Below are positions 16,571 to 24,437 of a stretch of 64,000 nucleotides of DNA, one piece after another. The stretch is from Actinomadura barringtoniae. Lineage in GTDB: Bacteria; Actinomycetota; Actinomycetes; Streptosporangiales; Streptosporangiaceae. The notes under the pieces were generated by a model. The model saw only the letters and a program-made list of their open reading frames with translations. It was not told the DNA's origin and did not search any database. Within the stretch, counting starts at the first letter, position 1, and every line of letters begins with the position of its first letter. The position numbers were made by a program, and so were the translations under genes. Location of the stretch: the NCBI RefSeq assembly GCF_017573505.1, contig NZ_JAGEOJ010000011.1, positions 124,001 through 188,000 on the forward strand, in the 5' to 3' direction.

Positions 16571-17313
16571 CCGCCCCCCTCTACATCTACGGAGTCGCCC
16601 GCGCGGGCACCGACGTTCCCGGCGACGCCAAGGGCCTGGACGGCCATCCGGTCGAGCTCGTCGCCCACGGCGACGTCGCCGCGGTGGTCAGTGAACTTCC
16701 GGCCGGACGCCCGCTGGGCGAACGCGCCGACCTCATGGCCTACCAGCAGGTCCTCGAAGCGCTGCTGGTGGCGGGCGCGGTCGTCCTCCCGTTCCGCTTC
16801 GGCGCCGCGCTGAACAGCCGCGAGGCCGTCGAGCAGGAGCTGCTCGCCGGCAACGCCGGCCGGTTCAAGGAGATCCTCGACCAGCTCGAGGGGCGGCTGG
16901 AGATGCGGCTCAAGGGCACCTACGTGCAGGAGAACGTGCTGCGCGAGGTCATGCAGCAGGAGCCCGCGATCGCCGAGCTGAACGAGCGGGTCCGCGACGT
17001 CCCGCCCGACGCCGCCGACGCGGCGTACTACGACCGCGTCCGGCTGGGCGAGCTCATCGCGCAGGCGCTGGACGCACGCCGCGAGGGCGATGCCCGCGCG
17101 CTGCTCGAACCGCTGGCCCCGGCCGCCGTGGCGGTCTCGGCGAAGACGCCGGCGCGCGAGGAGGACGTGGTCGACGCCGCGTTCCTCATCGACCGTGCCA
17201 AGCAGGACGACTTCGTGCAGGCGGTCGAGGAGCTCGGGCAGGCGCACGCCGGGCGGATCCAGCTGCGGCTGATCGGCCCGCTGCCGCCCTATGACTTCGT
17301 GCCGGAGGGATGA
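16567..17313 (+). CDS. Gas vesicle protein GvpF/GvpL (first copy)
   Basis: 248 aa. It starts with the family hallmark PLYIYGVARAG, has MAYQQVLEALLVAGAVVLPFRFG near 57-79 (quoted in part), and ends with the conserved LIGPLPPYDF motif. GvpF/L proteins are accessory wall or assembly factors that bind GvpA and are needed for vesicle formation. The ATG overlaps the gvpA stop (ATGA), and gvpG follows after 3 bp. Confidence 0.9.
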   Translation: MTAPLYIYGVARAGTDVPGDAKGLDGHPVELVAHGDVAAVVSELPAGRPLGERADLMAYQQVLEALLVAGAVVLPFRFGAALNSREAVEQELLAGNAGRFKEILDQLEGRLEMRLKGTYVQENVLREVMQQEPAIAELNERVRDVPPDAADAAYYDRVRLGELIAQALDARREGDARALLEPLAPAAVAVSAKTPAREEDVVDAAFLIDRAKQDDFVQAVEELGQAHAGRIQLRLIGPLPPYDFVPEG

Positions 17314-17316
17314 GCC

Positions 17317-17562
17317 ATGGGTCTGTTCAGCGGCCTGGTGACCCTTCCGCTCGCACCCGTGCGCGGCGTGGTCTGGCTGGCCGAGGTGCTCCAGGAGGAG
17401 GCCGAGGGCCGGCTGTACGACCCGGGAGCCGTCATGGCCGAGATGCAGCAGCTCGCCGACGCGGTCGCCGCCGGTGAGATGACCGAGGAGGAGGCGGCCG
17501 AGCGTGAGGAGGAGCTGATCCAGCGCCTCACCATCGGCCGCACTCGGACTCAGGGAGCCTGA
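17317..17562 (+). CDS. gvpG: Gas vesicle protein GvpG
   Basis: 81 aa. The N-terminus (GLFSGLVTLPLAPVRGVVWL) is the GvpG signature, followed by a charged helix with many Glu residues (AGEMTEEEAAEREEELIQRL). GvpG is a small assembly factor found next to gvpF/L. ATG 17317 has GGAGGGA just upstream. Confidence 0.9.
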   Translation: MGLFSGLVTLPLAPVRGVVWLAEVLQEEAEGRLYDPGAVMAEMQQLADAVAAGEMTEEEAAEREEELIQRLTIGRTRTQGA

Positions 17563-17563
17563 G

Positions 17564-17824
17564 ATGTTGAGCGCAGCCGACGCCGCCAAGGCAGCCGTCC
17601 ACCACGTCACCGAGCTCACCGGCCGCGACGCCGAGAGCGTGATCGGGGCTGAGCGGCACGACGACGGCTGGCGCGTCACGGTCGAGATCGTGGAGATCCA
17701 CCGGATCCCCGACTCCGCCGACATCCTCGCCGTCTACCAGTGCGACGTCGACGGCGACGGCGACCTGGTCTCCTACCGGCGCCTCCGCCGCTACACGCGC
17801 GGCCAGGTCGGCCGAGAGAACTAG
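17564..17824 (+). CDS. gvpO: Gas vesicle protein GvpO
   Basis: 86 aa with the GvpO pattern: an N-terminal helix (AADAAKAAVHHVTELTGR), then GWRVTVEIVEIHRIPDSADI and LAVYQCDVDGDGDLVSYRRLRRY. GvpO is required for vesicle formation in haloarchaea and is conserved in actinomycetes; its molecular job is not settled. It starts one base after the gvpG stop. Confidence 0.88.
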   Translation: MLSAADAAKAAVHHVTELTGRDAESVIGAERHDDGWRVTVEIVEIHRIPDSADILAVYQCDVDGDGDLVSYRRLRRYTRGQVGREN

Positions 17825-17837
17825 AGGAAGTGAGAAC

Positions 17838-18224
17838 GTGACGGACGACATCTCCTGGACCGGGGCCCGCTCGCCGGCCCGTTCGATGGCCGAGGCGCGC
17901 GGCGGCACCACCAACCTGGCCGACCTGCTCGAACGCATCCTCGACAAGGGCATCGTCATCGTCGGCGACATCCGGGTGAACCTCCTGGACATCGAGCTGC
18001 TGACGATCAAGCTGCGGCTGCTGGTCGCCTCCGTCGACCGCGCCAAGGAGATGGGGATCGACTGGTGGGAGCACGACCCGTCGCTGTCGTCGCGCGCCGC
18101 GCGGCGCCAGGAGGTCGACGGCCGCGGCGAGCACGAGCGCGTCCTTGAGGAGAACGACCGCCTCCGCGAGCGCATCGCCGCTCTGGAGGCGGGTGACGGG
18201 ACCAAGAAGGAGGTGGAACGGTGA
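17838..18224 (+). CDS. gvpJ: Gas vesicle protein GvpJ (GvpA-like)
   Basis: 128 aa. The GvpA-family core lies at about 25-75 (TNLADLLERILDKGIVIVGD and IRVNLLDIELLTIKLRLLVASVDRA). It is followed by EMGIDWWEHDP, which is typical of GvpJ/GvpM minor wall proteins, and a coiled-coil tail (ERVLEENDRLRERIAALEAG). Minor GvpA homologues are thought to shape caps or nucleate the vesicle. GTG 17838 follows GAGGAAG. The stop overlaps the next start by 4 bp. Confidence 0.87.
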   Translation: MTDDISWTGARSPARSMAEARGGTTNLADLLERILDKGIVIVGDIRVNLLDIELLTIKLRLLVASVDRAKEMGIDWWEHDPSLSSRAARRQEVDGRGEHERVLEENDRLRERIAALEAGDGTKKEVER

Positions 18225-18988
18225 CCGATACCGCCGTCTACCTGTACGGCGTCGCGCGGGACGTGGAGAACGCCCGGATGATCGGCGTCGCCGGGGTGAG
18301 CGGGTCGCCCGTCCGCGCCGTGTCCGCCGCCGGGCTGACCGCGCTGGTCAGCACCGTGCGGACCGACGACTTCGGCGAGGAGGCGCTGCGCGTCAACCTG
18401 GAGGACCTGACGTTCCTGGAGGAGACCGCGCGGGCGCACCACGACGTGGTCGACCGGGCCGCGCGCTGGGCGCCGACCGTTCCGGTGCGGATCGCCACCC
18501 TCTACCGTGACGACGCCCGCGTGGCCGAGGTACTGGTCGAGCGCAAGGAGACCTTCGGGCGGGCGCTGGACAGCATCACCGGCCGTTCGGAGTGGGGCGT
18601 GAAGGCCTACGCCTACCCCGACGCGGAACCCGAACCCGAGCCGGAACCCGAGCCCCAGCCCGGCGGCGGGACCGGGACGGCCTACCTGCGCCGCCGGCAG
18701 GCGCAGCGGAACCGGGTCGAGGACGGCAGCCGCCGGCGCATCGCGCAGGCCGAGGCCGTGCACGCCGAGCTGGCCGACTACTCGGTCGCCAGCAGGCAGC
18801 ACCCGGCGCAGGACCCGCGCCTGTCCCAGCACGAGGGCGTCCAGATCCTGAACGTCGCCTACCTGCTCGACGAGGCCCAGGTGGACCCGTTTTTGGCCGT
18901 CGTCCAGGACGTCGACACGCGCCTGCCCGGCATCGGCCTCGAGGTCACCGGGCCGTGGCCGCCCTACTCCTTCATCGACGAGACCTGA
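18221..18988 (+). CDS. Gas vesicle protein GvpL/GvpF (second copy) with Glu-Pro insert
   Basis: 255 aa. The ends match the family (AVYLYGVARDVENA at the start; VTGPWPPYSF at the end). In the middle (about 130-150) there is an EPEPEPEP-type spacer followed by PGGGTG, absent from the first copy. Such a spacer may be a flexible hinge or may just tolerate repeat expansion. GTG start within the gvpJ stop; the ATG of gvpS overlaps its own stop. Confidence 0.88.
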   Translation: MTDTAVYLYGVARDVENARMIGVAGVSGSPVRAVSAAGLTALVSTVRTDDFGEEALRVNLEDLTFLEETARAHHDVVDRAARWAPTVPVRIATLYRDDARVAEVLVERKETFGRALDSITGRSEWGVKAYAYPDAEPEPEPEPEPQPGGGTGTAYLRRRQAQRNRVEDGSRRRIAQAEAVHAELADYSVASRQHPAQDPRLSQHEGVQILNVAYLLDEAQVDPFLAVVQDVDTRLPGIGLEVTGPWPPYSFIDET

Positions 18989-19197
18989 TGACCGTCACCG
19001 TCGACACCGGGTCCGGGCCGGGGAGCGTGCCGGCCGAGCGCGTCGCGCTGGTCGACCTGCTGGACCGGCTGCTGGCGGGCGGCGTCGTCATCGCGGGCGA
19101 CGTCGTCATCACCATCGCCGACGTGGACCTTGTGCACGTGTCACTGCGCGCCCTCATCACCACGGTGCGCGAAGAGCTCACCAAGGAGGTCCCATGA
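18988..19197 (+). CDS. gvpS: Gas vesicle protein GvpS (short GvpA-like)
   Basis: 69 aa and almost only the GvpA-family core: RVALVDLLDRLLAGGVVIAGD then VVITIADVDLVHVSLRALI. It has no tail. The position between gvpL/F and gvpK matches gvpS of actinomycete clusters. It is the third GvpA-family gene here. Both ends overlap neighbours, so translation is coupled. Confidence 0.85.
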   Translation: MTVTVDTGSGPGSVPAERVALVDLLDRLLAGGVVIAGDVVITIADVDLVHVSLRALITTVREELTKEVP

Positions 19198-19568
19198 CCC
19201 CCGAAGGTTCCCTGCCGCAGGGGCATCTGCCCCAGGAACGGGACGCCCCGATGGCCGCGCGCCCGATCCGTTCGACGCCCGGCTCGACGGGCGTGATGCA
19301 GCGGATCCGGTCCGACCCCGAGAACGTCGAACGGGACCTGGTGAAGCTCGTCCTCACGGTCGTGGAACTGATCCGCCAGCTGATGGAACGGCAGGCGATC
19401 CGCCGCGTCGAGAGCGAGACGCTCACCGAGGAGCAGGTCGAGGAGGTCGGGCTGGCGCTGATGCGGCTCGAGGAGGCCATGGCCAAGCTCAAGGATCACT
19501 TCGGCCTGGACGCCGCCGACCTCAACCTCGACCTGGGCCCGCTCGGCCCGCTCCTGCCCGAGGCGTAG
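19194..19568 (+). CDS. gvpK: Gas vesicle protein GvpK
   Basis: 124 aa. The GvpK signature is clear: NVERDLVKLVLTVVELIRQLMERQAIRRVE (about 43-72), then LTEEQVEEVGLALMRLEEAM. GvpK is a conserved helical accessory protein needed for vesicle growth. It is the last gene of the operon. A 12-bp direct repeat (GTCAGAGGGGAC twice) follows the stop. Confidence 0.9.
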   Translation: MTPEGSLPQGHLPQERDAPMAARPIRSTPGSTGVMQRIRSDPENVERDLVKLVLTVVELIRQLMERQAIRRVESETLTEEQVEEVGLALMRLEEAMAKLKDHFGLDAADLNLDLGPLGPLLPEA

Positions 19569-19592
19569 GTCAGAGGGGACGTCAGAGGGGAC
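19569..19592. repeat. Two tandem copies of GTCAGAGGGGAC
   Basis: Perfect 12-bp tandem duplication between the convergent stops of gvpK and the TetR-like gene. No function is evident. Confidence 0.8.
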
Positions 19593-19593
19593 G

Positions 19594-20175
19594 TCAGCCG
19601 AGGCTGATGCCGCGCACGATGTCGGCCGCGTACTCGCCGCGCTCGGGGATCTCGCTCTCGCCCATGAGCAGCCGGTTGAACGCGTAGTTGATGCAGGCGC
19701 CGATGAGCAGCCGGGCGACCGCGCCGGGCTCGACACCGGCTCCCACCCCGCCGGCGTCACGCTCCAGGCGGAGGTAGCGCGCCACGTTCTCCTCCGCCTG
19801 GTGCTGGCCCATGCCGCGCTTCAGGAGGACCTGGCGGAGCCGGGCGACCTGCAGGGGATCGGCGATCACGGCCAGCTTGGCGGCCAGGATCTGGCAGTAG
19901 AAGTCGATCGTGGCCCGGGCCGCGTCCCGCAGGTTCTCCCGGACCGTACCCTGACCGACCCGCCCGAGCACCTCGGAGACCGTTCCGACGTAGACCGGCA
20001 GCCGGTCCTGGAGCAGCGCGAGGTAGAGGTCGAGCGCCGAATGGTCGGTCGGGAGCTGTAGCCGGGTCGTGTCGCTGACCACTTCCACCACGCGGCGGCG
20101 GACGTCATCGGCGGCGGGTCGGGATCTCCTGAGGCTTTCGGTGTTCGCTTCTGTAATCACGCGATCCGCAGGCAT
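19594..20175 (-). CDS. TetR-family C-terminal-domain protein, apparently without a DNA-binding domain
   Basis: 193 aa from ATG 20175 (GGGA a few bases upstream; in-frame ATG 20184 is also possible). The helices from about residue 55 onward (HSALDLYLALLQDRL, GTVRENLRDAARATIDFYCQILAAKLAV, GAVARLLIGACINYAFNRLL) look like a TetR/AcrR ligand-binding domain. The 45 residues before it are short and lack the usual helix-turn-helix pattern (no GxxxxTxxxIA-type helix). It may be a diverged regulator, or an HTH-less partner. It is convergent with gvpK. Confidence 0.6.
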   Translation of the reverse strand: MPADRVITEANTESLRRSRPAADDVRRRVVEVVSDTTRLQLPTDHSALDLYLALLQDRLPVYVGTVSEVLGRVGQGTVRENLRDAARATIDFYCQILAAKLAVIADPLQVARLRQVLLKRGMGQHQAEENVARYLRLERDAGGVGAGVEPGAVARLLIGACINYAFNRLLMGESEIPERGEYAADIVRGISLG

Positions 20176-20254
20176 GTTTCCCATAGGGCTAGAGAACGGG
20201 CGGCTTCGAGATAGGACTGTTTCACACACCACGCGGAGACGCCATCAAAGACAT

Positions 20255-20269
20255 AACACTCCGGGTGTT
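20255..20269. promoter_or_regulatory. Small inverted repeat AACAC-TCCGG-GTGTT
   Basis: Two perfect 5-bp arms around a 5-bp centre lie between the divergent TetR-like gene and the sulfatase-like gene. The position suits an operator for the TetR-like protein; no more can be said. Confidence 0.35.
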
Positions 20270-20296
20270 TTCTTTCGGGCATTCCGGCGGTTCTGT

Positions 20297-20327
20297 TTGA
20301 ACCACTCCGACCTCCCAGACGTATAGC
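20297..20327 (+). promoter_or_regulatory. Promoter of the sulfatase-like gene
   Basis: TTGAAC (20297-20302) and TATAGC (20322-20327) are spaced by 19 bp. Transcription would start about 20334, a few bases before GTG 20340, so the mRNA may be leaderless or nearly so. No ribosome site is visible. Confidence 0.45.
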
Positions 20328-20339
20328 TTGTGTGTCTGT

Positions 20340-22055
20340 GTGGGGGACGACCTGACGACGTTCGGCCGCCCGAAGCACGCACCGGAAGAGACCCCGGGCG
20401 ACTTCGGCGAGCCTGAAGAGAAGAACGGCGGGGACGGCGCGGCCGGAACGGGGCGCTCGCGACCGAGGCTGCGCCGCGTCGCCGGCTGGACGGCGACCGT
20501 TTCGGCGTGCCTGCTCGTCGGTTTCGCCCTGCTCGCGCCGAGCGAACTCGGCCGCTATTCGCCCGGGGCGTTTCTGCGCGTCCCGGTGGAGGCGATCGCC
20601 GGTGTCTGCGTGGTGCTCCTGCTACCGGGCAGGGCACGAAAGCCCGTCGCGGCGCTCGTGGGCGCCTTTCTGGGCCTGCTGACCATCGTCAAGGTCACCG
20701 ACATCGGCTTCGACTCGGTTCTGGCGCGCAAGTTCGACCCGATCCTGGACTGGGTGCTGGTACGGCCCGCCGTGGAGTTCCTCGACTCCTCCATGGGCGA
20801 GACCGGGGCGACCGTCGTGGTCGTCGGGGTGGTCGTGCTGGCCGTGGCGGTCCTGGTGCTGATGACCCTCTCGGCCGTACGGCTGAGCGGCATCGTCGCG
20901 CGGCACCGGATGGAGGCAATGCGTGCGGCGGCGGCGCTCACGGTCATCTGGCTGGTCGGCGCCGCGTTCAGCGCGCCGCTCGCCTCCTACGGCGCCGCCC
21001 ACCTGGCGTTCGACCACGCCAAGCAGGTCACCCACAGCTTCCAGGACCGCGAGGAGTTCGCCAAGCAGGCCTCGGTGGACGCCTTCCGGAACACCCCTGG
21101 TTCGCAACTGCTGACCGGCCTGCGCGGCAAGGACGTCGTGCTCGCGTTCGTCGAGAGTTACGGGCGCAGCGCCGTCGAGGACCCGTCGATGGCGCCCGCG
21201 GTCGACGCGACGCTCGACGACGGGACGCGCCGCCTGGCCGCGGCCGGCTTCTCGGCGCGCAGCGGCTACCTCACCTCGCCCACCGCGGGCGGCGGGAGCT
21301 GGCTCGCGCACTCGACCCTGCTGTCCGGGCTGTGGATCAACAACCAGCAGCGCTACCGTGCGGTGGTCGCCAGCGACCGGCTGACGCTCAACAAGGCGTT
21401 CCAGCGGGCCAGGTGGCGGAGCGTCGCCGTGGTCCCGGGCGTGACCAGGACCTGGCCGGAGGGCCGGTTCTTCGGCTACGACAAGATCTACGCCGACCGG
21501 GACATGGGCTATCACGGGCCCAACTTCAGCTGGGCCACGATGCCCGACCAGTACACGCTGGCGGAGTTCCAGCGGACCGAACGCGCCAAGCCCGGCCACG
21601 CGCCGCTCATGGCCGAGATCCCGCTGCTGTCCAGCCACATGCCGTGGGCGCCCATCCCGCACATGATCGGCTGGCAGGACGTCGGCGACGGCTCGGTCTA
21701 CGACAGCATGCCGGGCCAGGGGGAGAAGCCCGACGTCGTCTGGCGCGACCCCGGCCGGGTCCGCACCGAGTACCGCCGCTCGATCCAGTACTCGGTCGAC
21801 AGCCTGATCTCCTACGTCGAGAAGTACGGCGACAAGAACCTGGTCCTGGTCTTCCTGGGCGACCACCAGCCCGCCCCGATCGTGACCGGCGAGGGCGCCA
21901 GCCGGGACGTGCCGATCACGATCGTCGCCCACGACAAGGCGGTCCTCGACCGCATCTCGGGCTGGGGCTGGCAGGACGGCCTGAGGCCGGGCCACGACGC
22001 CCCGGTGTGGCCGATGAGCGCCTTCCGCGACCGGTTCCTGACCGCCTTTTCTTGA
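20340..22055 (+). CDS. Membrane-anchored sulfatase/phosphatase-superfamily protein (LtaS-like)
   Basis: About 571 aa from GTG 20340. An N-terminal cytoplasmic stretch rich in Glu/Gly is followed by four membrane helices (about 45-220). The extracytoplasmic domain belongs to the alkaline-phosphatase superfamily: GKDVVLAFVESYGRSAVED carries the metal-binding acidic start; TSPTAGGGSWLAHSTLLSG has the nucleophile-type Ser/Thr region; HMPWAP and LVLVFLGDHQPAP form the C-terminal metal site. This resembles lipoteichoic-acid synthase-type phosphoglycerol transferases or sulfatases. The substrate in an actinomycete is uncertain. Confidence 0.8.
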   Translation: MGDDLTTFGRPKHAPEETPGDFGEPEEKNGGDGAAGTGRSRPRLRRVAGWTATVSACLLVGFALLAPSELGRYSPGAFLRVPVEAIAGVCVVLLLPGRARKPVAALVGAFLGLLTIVKVTDIGFDSVLARKFDPILDWVLVRPAVEFLDSSMGETGATVVVVGVVVLAVAVLVLMTLSAVRLSGIVARHRMEAMRAAAALTVIWLVGAAFSAPLASYGAAHLAFDHAKQVTHSFQDREEFAKQASVDAFRNTPGSQLLTGLRGKDVVLAFVESYGRSAVEDPSMAPAVDATLDDGTRRLAAAGFSARSGYLTSPTAGGGSWLAHSTLLSGLWINNQQRYRAVVASDRLTLNKAFQRARWRSVAVVPGVTRTWPEGRFFGYDKIYADRDMGYHGPNFSWATMPDQYTLAEFQRTERAKPGHAPLMAEIPLLSSHMPWAPIPHMIGWQDVGDGSVYDSMPGQGEKPDVVWRDPGRVRTEYRRSIQYSVDSLISYVEKYGDKNLVLVFLGDHQPAPIVTGEGASRDVPITIVAHDKAVLDRISGWGWQDGLRPGHDAPVWPMSAFRDRFLTAFS

Positions 22056-22088
22056 TCCTGTCCGTCCCGCTCGTTCCCAGGCTCACTC

Positions 22089-22122
22089 TTGACGTCTCAA
22101 ATGAACACTCTTTTAATTTGAG
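22089..22122 (+). promoter_or_regulatory. Leaderless promoter with overlapping TetR-type operator
   Basis: TTGACG (22089-22094), 17 bp, TTTAAT (22112-22117). The predicted transcript start coincides with ATG 22125, so the mRNA is probably leaderless; no ribosome site is present. An inverted repeat CTCAAAT (22096-22102) ... ATTTGAG (22116-22122), with a 13-bp centre, spans the spacer and -10, where a repressor would block polymerase. The gene it controls encodes a TetR regulator, which suggests autoregulation. Confidence 0.65.
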
Positions 22123-22124
22123 GT

Positions 22125-22772
22125 ATGGGCCGGATATCGGGCGTCACCGCCGCGGAGACCAGGGAACGGCTGCTGCGCGCCGCGGCCGACGTCTTCGCCG
22201 ACCGCGGCTATGACGGCACGCGCGTGGCCGACATCGCGGCGGCCGCGGGCGTCAGCAACGGCGCCCTCTACGCCCATTTCGACTCCAAGGCGAAGCTGCT
22301 GGTGGCGGCGCTCGGCGCGCACGGGCGACGGCTGCTGGCCGACCTGCTCGCCGAGGATCCGGACCGTTCGATAACCGAAGTGCTCCTGATCGCCGGGCGT
22401 TCCCTCCCGCACGGGCGGGACGTGCGCGGCAACCTCATCGTCGAGGCGCTGGTGGCGGCCCGGCGCGACGACGACGTGGCCCGGCAGATGCGCGACTACA
22501 TGGGCGAGAAGGCCGACTGGCTGGCCGGGCTGGTGACCGCGGGGCAGCTCGCGGGCGAGCTCGACCCCGCCCTGTCGCCCAAGGCGCTCGCGCAGTTCTG
22601 CCTGCTGCTGGCGATGGGGAGCGAGCTCGTCACGCCGGACCTGCACGCGGTCGACGACGGGGAGTGGACGGCACTGCTCACCCGCGTCGTCGCCGCGCTC
22701 GCACCGGCGGCGTCCACGGTGGCGCAATCCACGACACGGACGAGCACGAACCAGACGGGAGAGACGCGGTGA
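22125..22772 (+). CDS. TetR/AcrR-family regulator of the P450 operon
   Basis: 215 aa. A canonical N-terminal helix-turn-helix is present (RLLRAAADVFADRGYDGTRV, then IAAAAGVSNGALYAHFDSK, residues about 14-58). The C-terminal helical ligand domain is TetR_C-like. It is the first gene of a three-gene operon with a ferredoxin and a P450, overlapping the ferredoxin by 4 bp, and probably represses its own promoter until a P450 substrate or product appears (inference). Confidence 0.9.
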   Translation: MGRISGVTAAETRERLLRAAADVFADRGYDGTRVADIAAAAGVSNGALYAHFDSKAKLLVAALGAHGRRLLADLLAEDPDRSITEVLLIAGRSLPHGRDVRGNLIVEALVAARRDDDVARQMRDYMGEKADWLAGLVTAGQLAGELDPALSPKALAQFCLLLAMGSELVTPDLHAVDDGEWTALLTRVVAALAPAASTVAQSTTRTSTNQTGETR

Positions 22773-22969
22773 AAGTCGAGATCGACACGGGAAAGTGCCA
22801 GGGGCACGGCCGCTGCTACGACCTGGCACCCGGCCTGTTCGGGGAGGACGACGAGGGCTACGGGACCGTCCTCGGCGACGGCGTCGTAGCCGAGGACAAG
22901 GAACCGGACGCGCGGCTGGCCGCCGCCAACTGCCCCGAACGTGCCGTCATCGTCCAGAAGGAGGCGTGA
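22769..22969 (+). CDS. 3Fe-4S ferredoxin, P450 redox partner
   Basis: 66 aa from a GTG inside the TetR stop. Cysteines are in the [3Fe-4S] order: KCQGHGRCYDLAPGLF with C10 and C16, and a distal NCPERAV Cys. The second position of a 4Fe-4S motif is replaced by Gly-His, as in actinomycete P450 ferredoxins. It passes single electrons to the P450 encoded next. Confidence 0.92.
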   Translation: MKVEIDTGKCQGHGRCYDLAPGLFGEDDEGYGTVLGDGVVAEDKEPDARLAAANCPERAVIVQKEA

Positions 22970-22970
22970 G

Positions 22971-24269
22971 ATGACCACCGACGACCGGTTCGGCGAGACC
23001 TTCCGGGACGGGCGCGAGGAGCGGCCGCTCGGCACCCGCAACGAGATCGTCACCGGTCCCGTCTCGGACTGGGCGACCGACTTCTCCCACCTGGAACCCG
23101 AGTGGGCCGCCGACCCGTACCCGATCCAGGACGAGCTGCGGCAGCGCTGCCCGATCGCGCACACCGACCGGTTCGGCGGCGGCTGGCTGCCGACCCGGTA
23201 CGAGGACGTCGCCGCGATCGCCTACGACTCCGACCGGTTCTCCTCGCGGTCGGTCGTGATGAGCAACTTCCGGCCGCCGCCCGAGATGGCGCCGGTCGGC
23301 GCCGTGCCGCCGATCTCCTCCGACCCGCCGTTCCACCACGGCGCGCGCCGGCTGCTGCTCCCGGCGTTCACCAAGTCCGCGGTCTCCAAGCTGGAGGAGT
23401 CGACGCGGGCGTTCTGCCACGGCCTGATCGACGAGGTCGAGGGCCGCGACGTCGTGGACGCGGCCCGCGACTACGCCCAGCACATCCCGACCCGCGTCAT
23501 CGCCGACATGCTCGGCTTCCCGCCCGAGGACGGCCCGCGCTTCCGCGAGTTCGTGGAGAACGCGCTGGAGGGCATCAACCTGCCGGTCGACGAGCGCATC
23601 GGCCGGATGAACCTGCTGTTCGACTACCTGCTCGCCCAGATCCGCGACCACGTCGACAACCCGCGCGACGACCTCACCAGCTACCTGATCAACGCCGAGC
23701 TCGACGGCCGCAAGCTCGACCCCGACCACGTCGCCGGCACGATGTCGCTGCTGCTCATCGCGGGCATCGACACGACGTGGAGCGCGATCGGCGCCTCGCT
23801 GTGGCACCTGGCCAGGACGCCGGAGGACCGGCGGCGGCTGGTCGCCGAGCCCGGGCTGCTGCCGACCGCGATGGAGGAGCTGCTGCGCGTCTACGCGCCG
23901 GTCACGATGGCGCGGCTGGTCCGCGACGACATGCGGTGGCAGGGCGTCGACATGAAGGCCGACGACTGGATCCTGCTGTCGTTCCCGGCCGCCAACCGCG
24001 ACCCGGCGCAGTTCGACCGGGCCGACGAGGTGGTCATCGACCGCGAGGTCAACCGGCACGCGGCGTTCGGGCTCGGCATCCACCGCTGCGTCGGCTCGCA
24101 CCTGGCCCGGATGGAACTGCGCGTCGCGCTCGAGACCTGGCTGGAACGGATCCCGGACTTCGAGCTGGCCGACCCCGCGGCCGTGACCTGGGCGGCCGGT
24201 CAGGTCCGCGGTCCCCGGACGCTCCCGTTGACGGTGACCTTCTCCAACCTGAGGTCGTCGACGAACTGA
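22971..24269 (+). CDS. Cytochrome P450
   Basis: 432 aa, normal for soluble bacterial P450s. The oxygen-binding I-helix is AGIDTTWSA (about 264-272), the ExxR motif is EELLR (about 302-306) and the haem loop is FGLGIHRCVG with axial Cys373. It starts one base after the ferredoxin stop. The family subtype and substrate cannot be fixed by eye; the conserved Thr in the I-helix argues for ordinary mono-oxygenation. No ferredoxin reductase is adjacent, but a flavoprotein oxidoreductase gene lies 1.2 kb downstream on the other strand. Confidence 0.94.
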   Translation: MTTDDRFGETFRDGREERPLGTRNEIVTGPVSDWATDFSHLEPEWAADPYPIQDELRQRCPIAHTDRFGGGWLPTRYEDVAAIAYDSDRFSSRSVVMSNFRPPPEMAPVGAVPPISSDPPFHHGARRLLLPAFTKSAVSKLEESTRAFCHGLIDEVEGRDVVDAARDYAQHIPTRVIADMLGFPPEDGPRFREFVENALEGINLPVDERIGRMNLLFDYLLAQIRDHVDNPRDDLTSYLINAELDGRKLDPDHVAGTMSLLLIAGIDTTWSAIGASLWHLARTPEDRRRLVAEPGLLPTAMEELLRVYAPVTMARLVRDDMRWQGVDMKADDWILLSFPAANRDPAQFDRADEVVIDREVNRHAAFGLGIHRCVGSHLARMELRVALETWLERIPDFELADPAAVTWAAGQVRGPRTLPLTVTFSNLRSSTN

Positions 24270-24437
24270 ACGACGTCGGCGGGTCCTTGATCCGCGTGAA
24301 CTCGCACTCGCAGAGCCGGACATGGGCGAGATGGTCGGTCTCCAGGCCGACCAGGTCGAGGACCCTGGCGGCGCCGTCCAGCGTCGTAGACGCAGCCGCG
24401 CGTCACCGGCCTGGTCGCCCGTGATTCGTCTGATGTG

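Noticed and set aside
18592..19197. 201-codon frame overlapping the second GvpL/F gene
   Set aside because: Only its last 69 codons (gvpS) are real; the rest is a Pro/Arg-rich shadow of GvpL/F.
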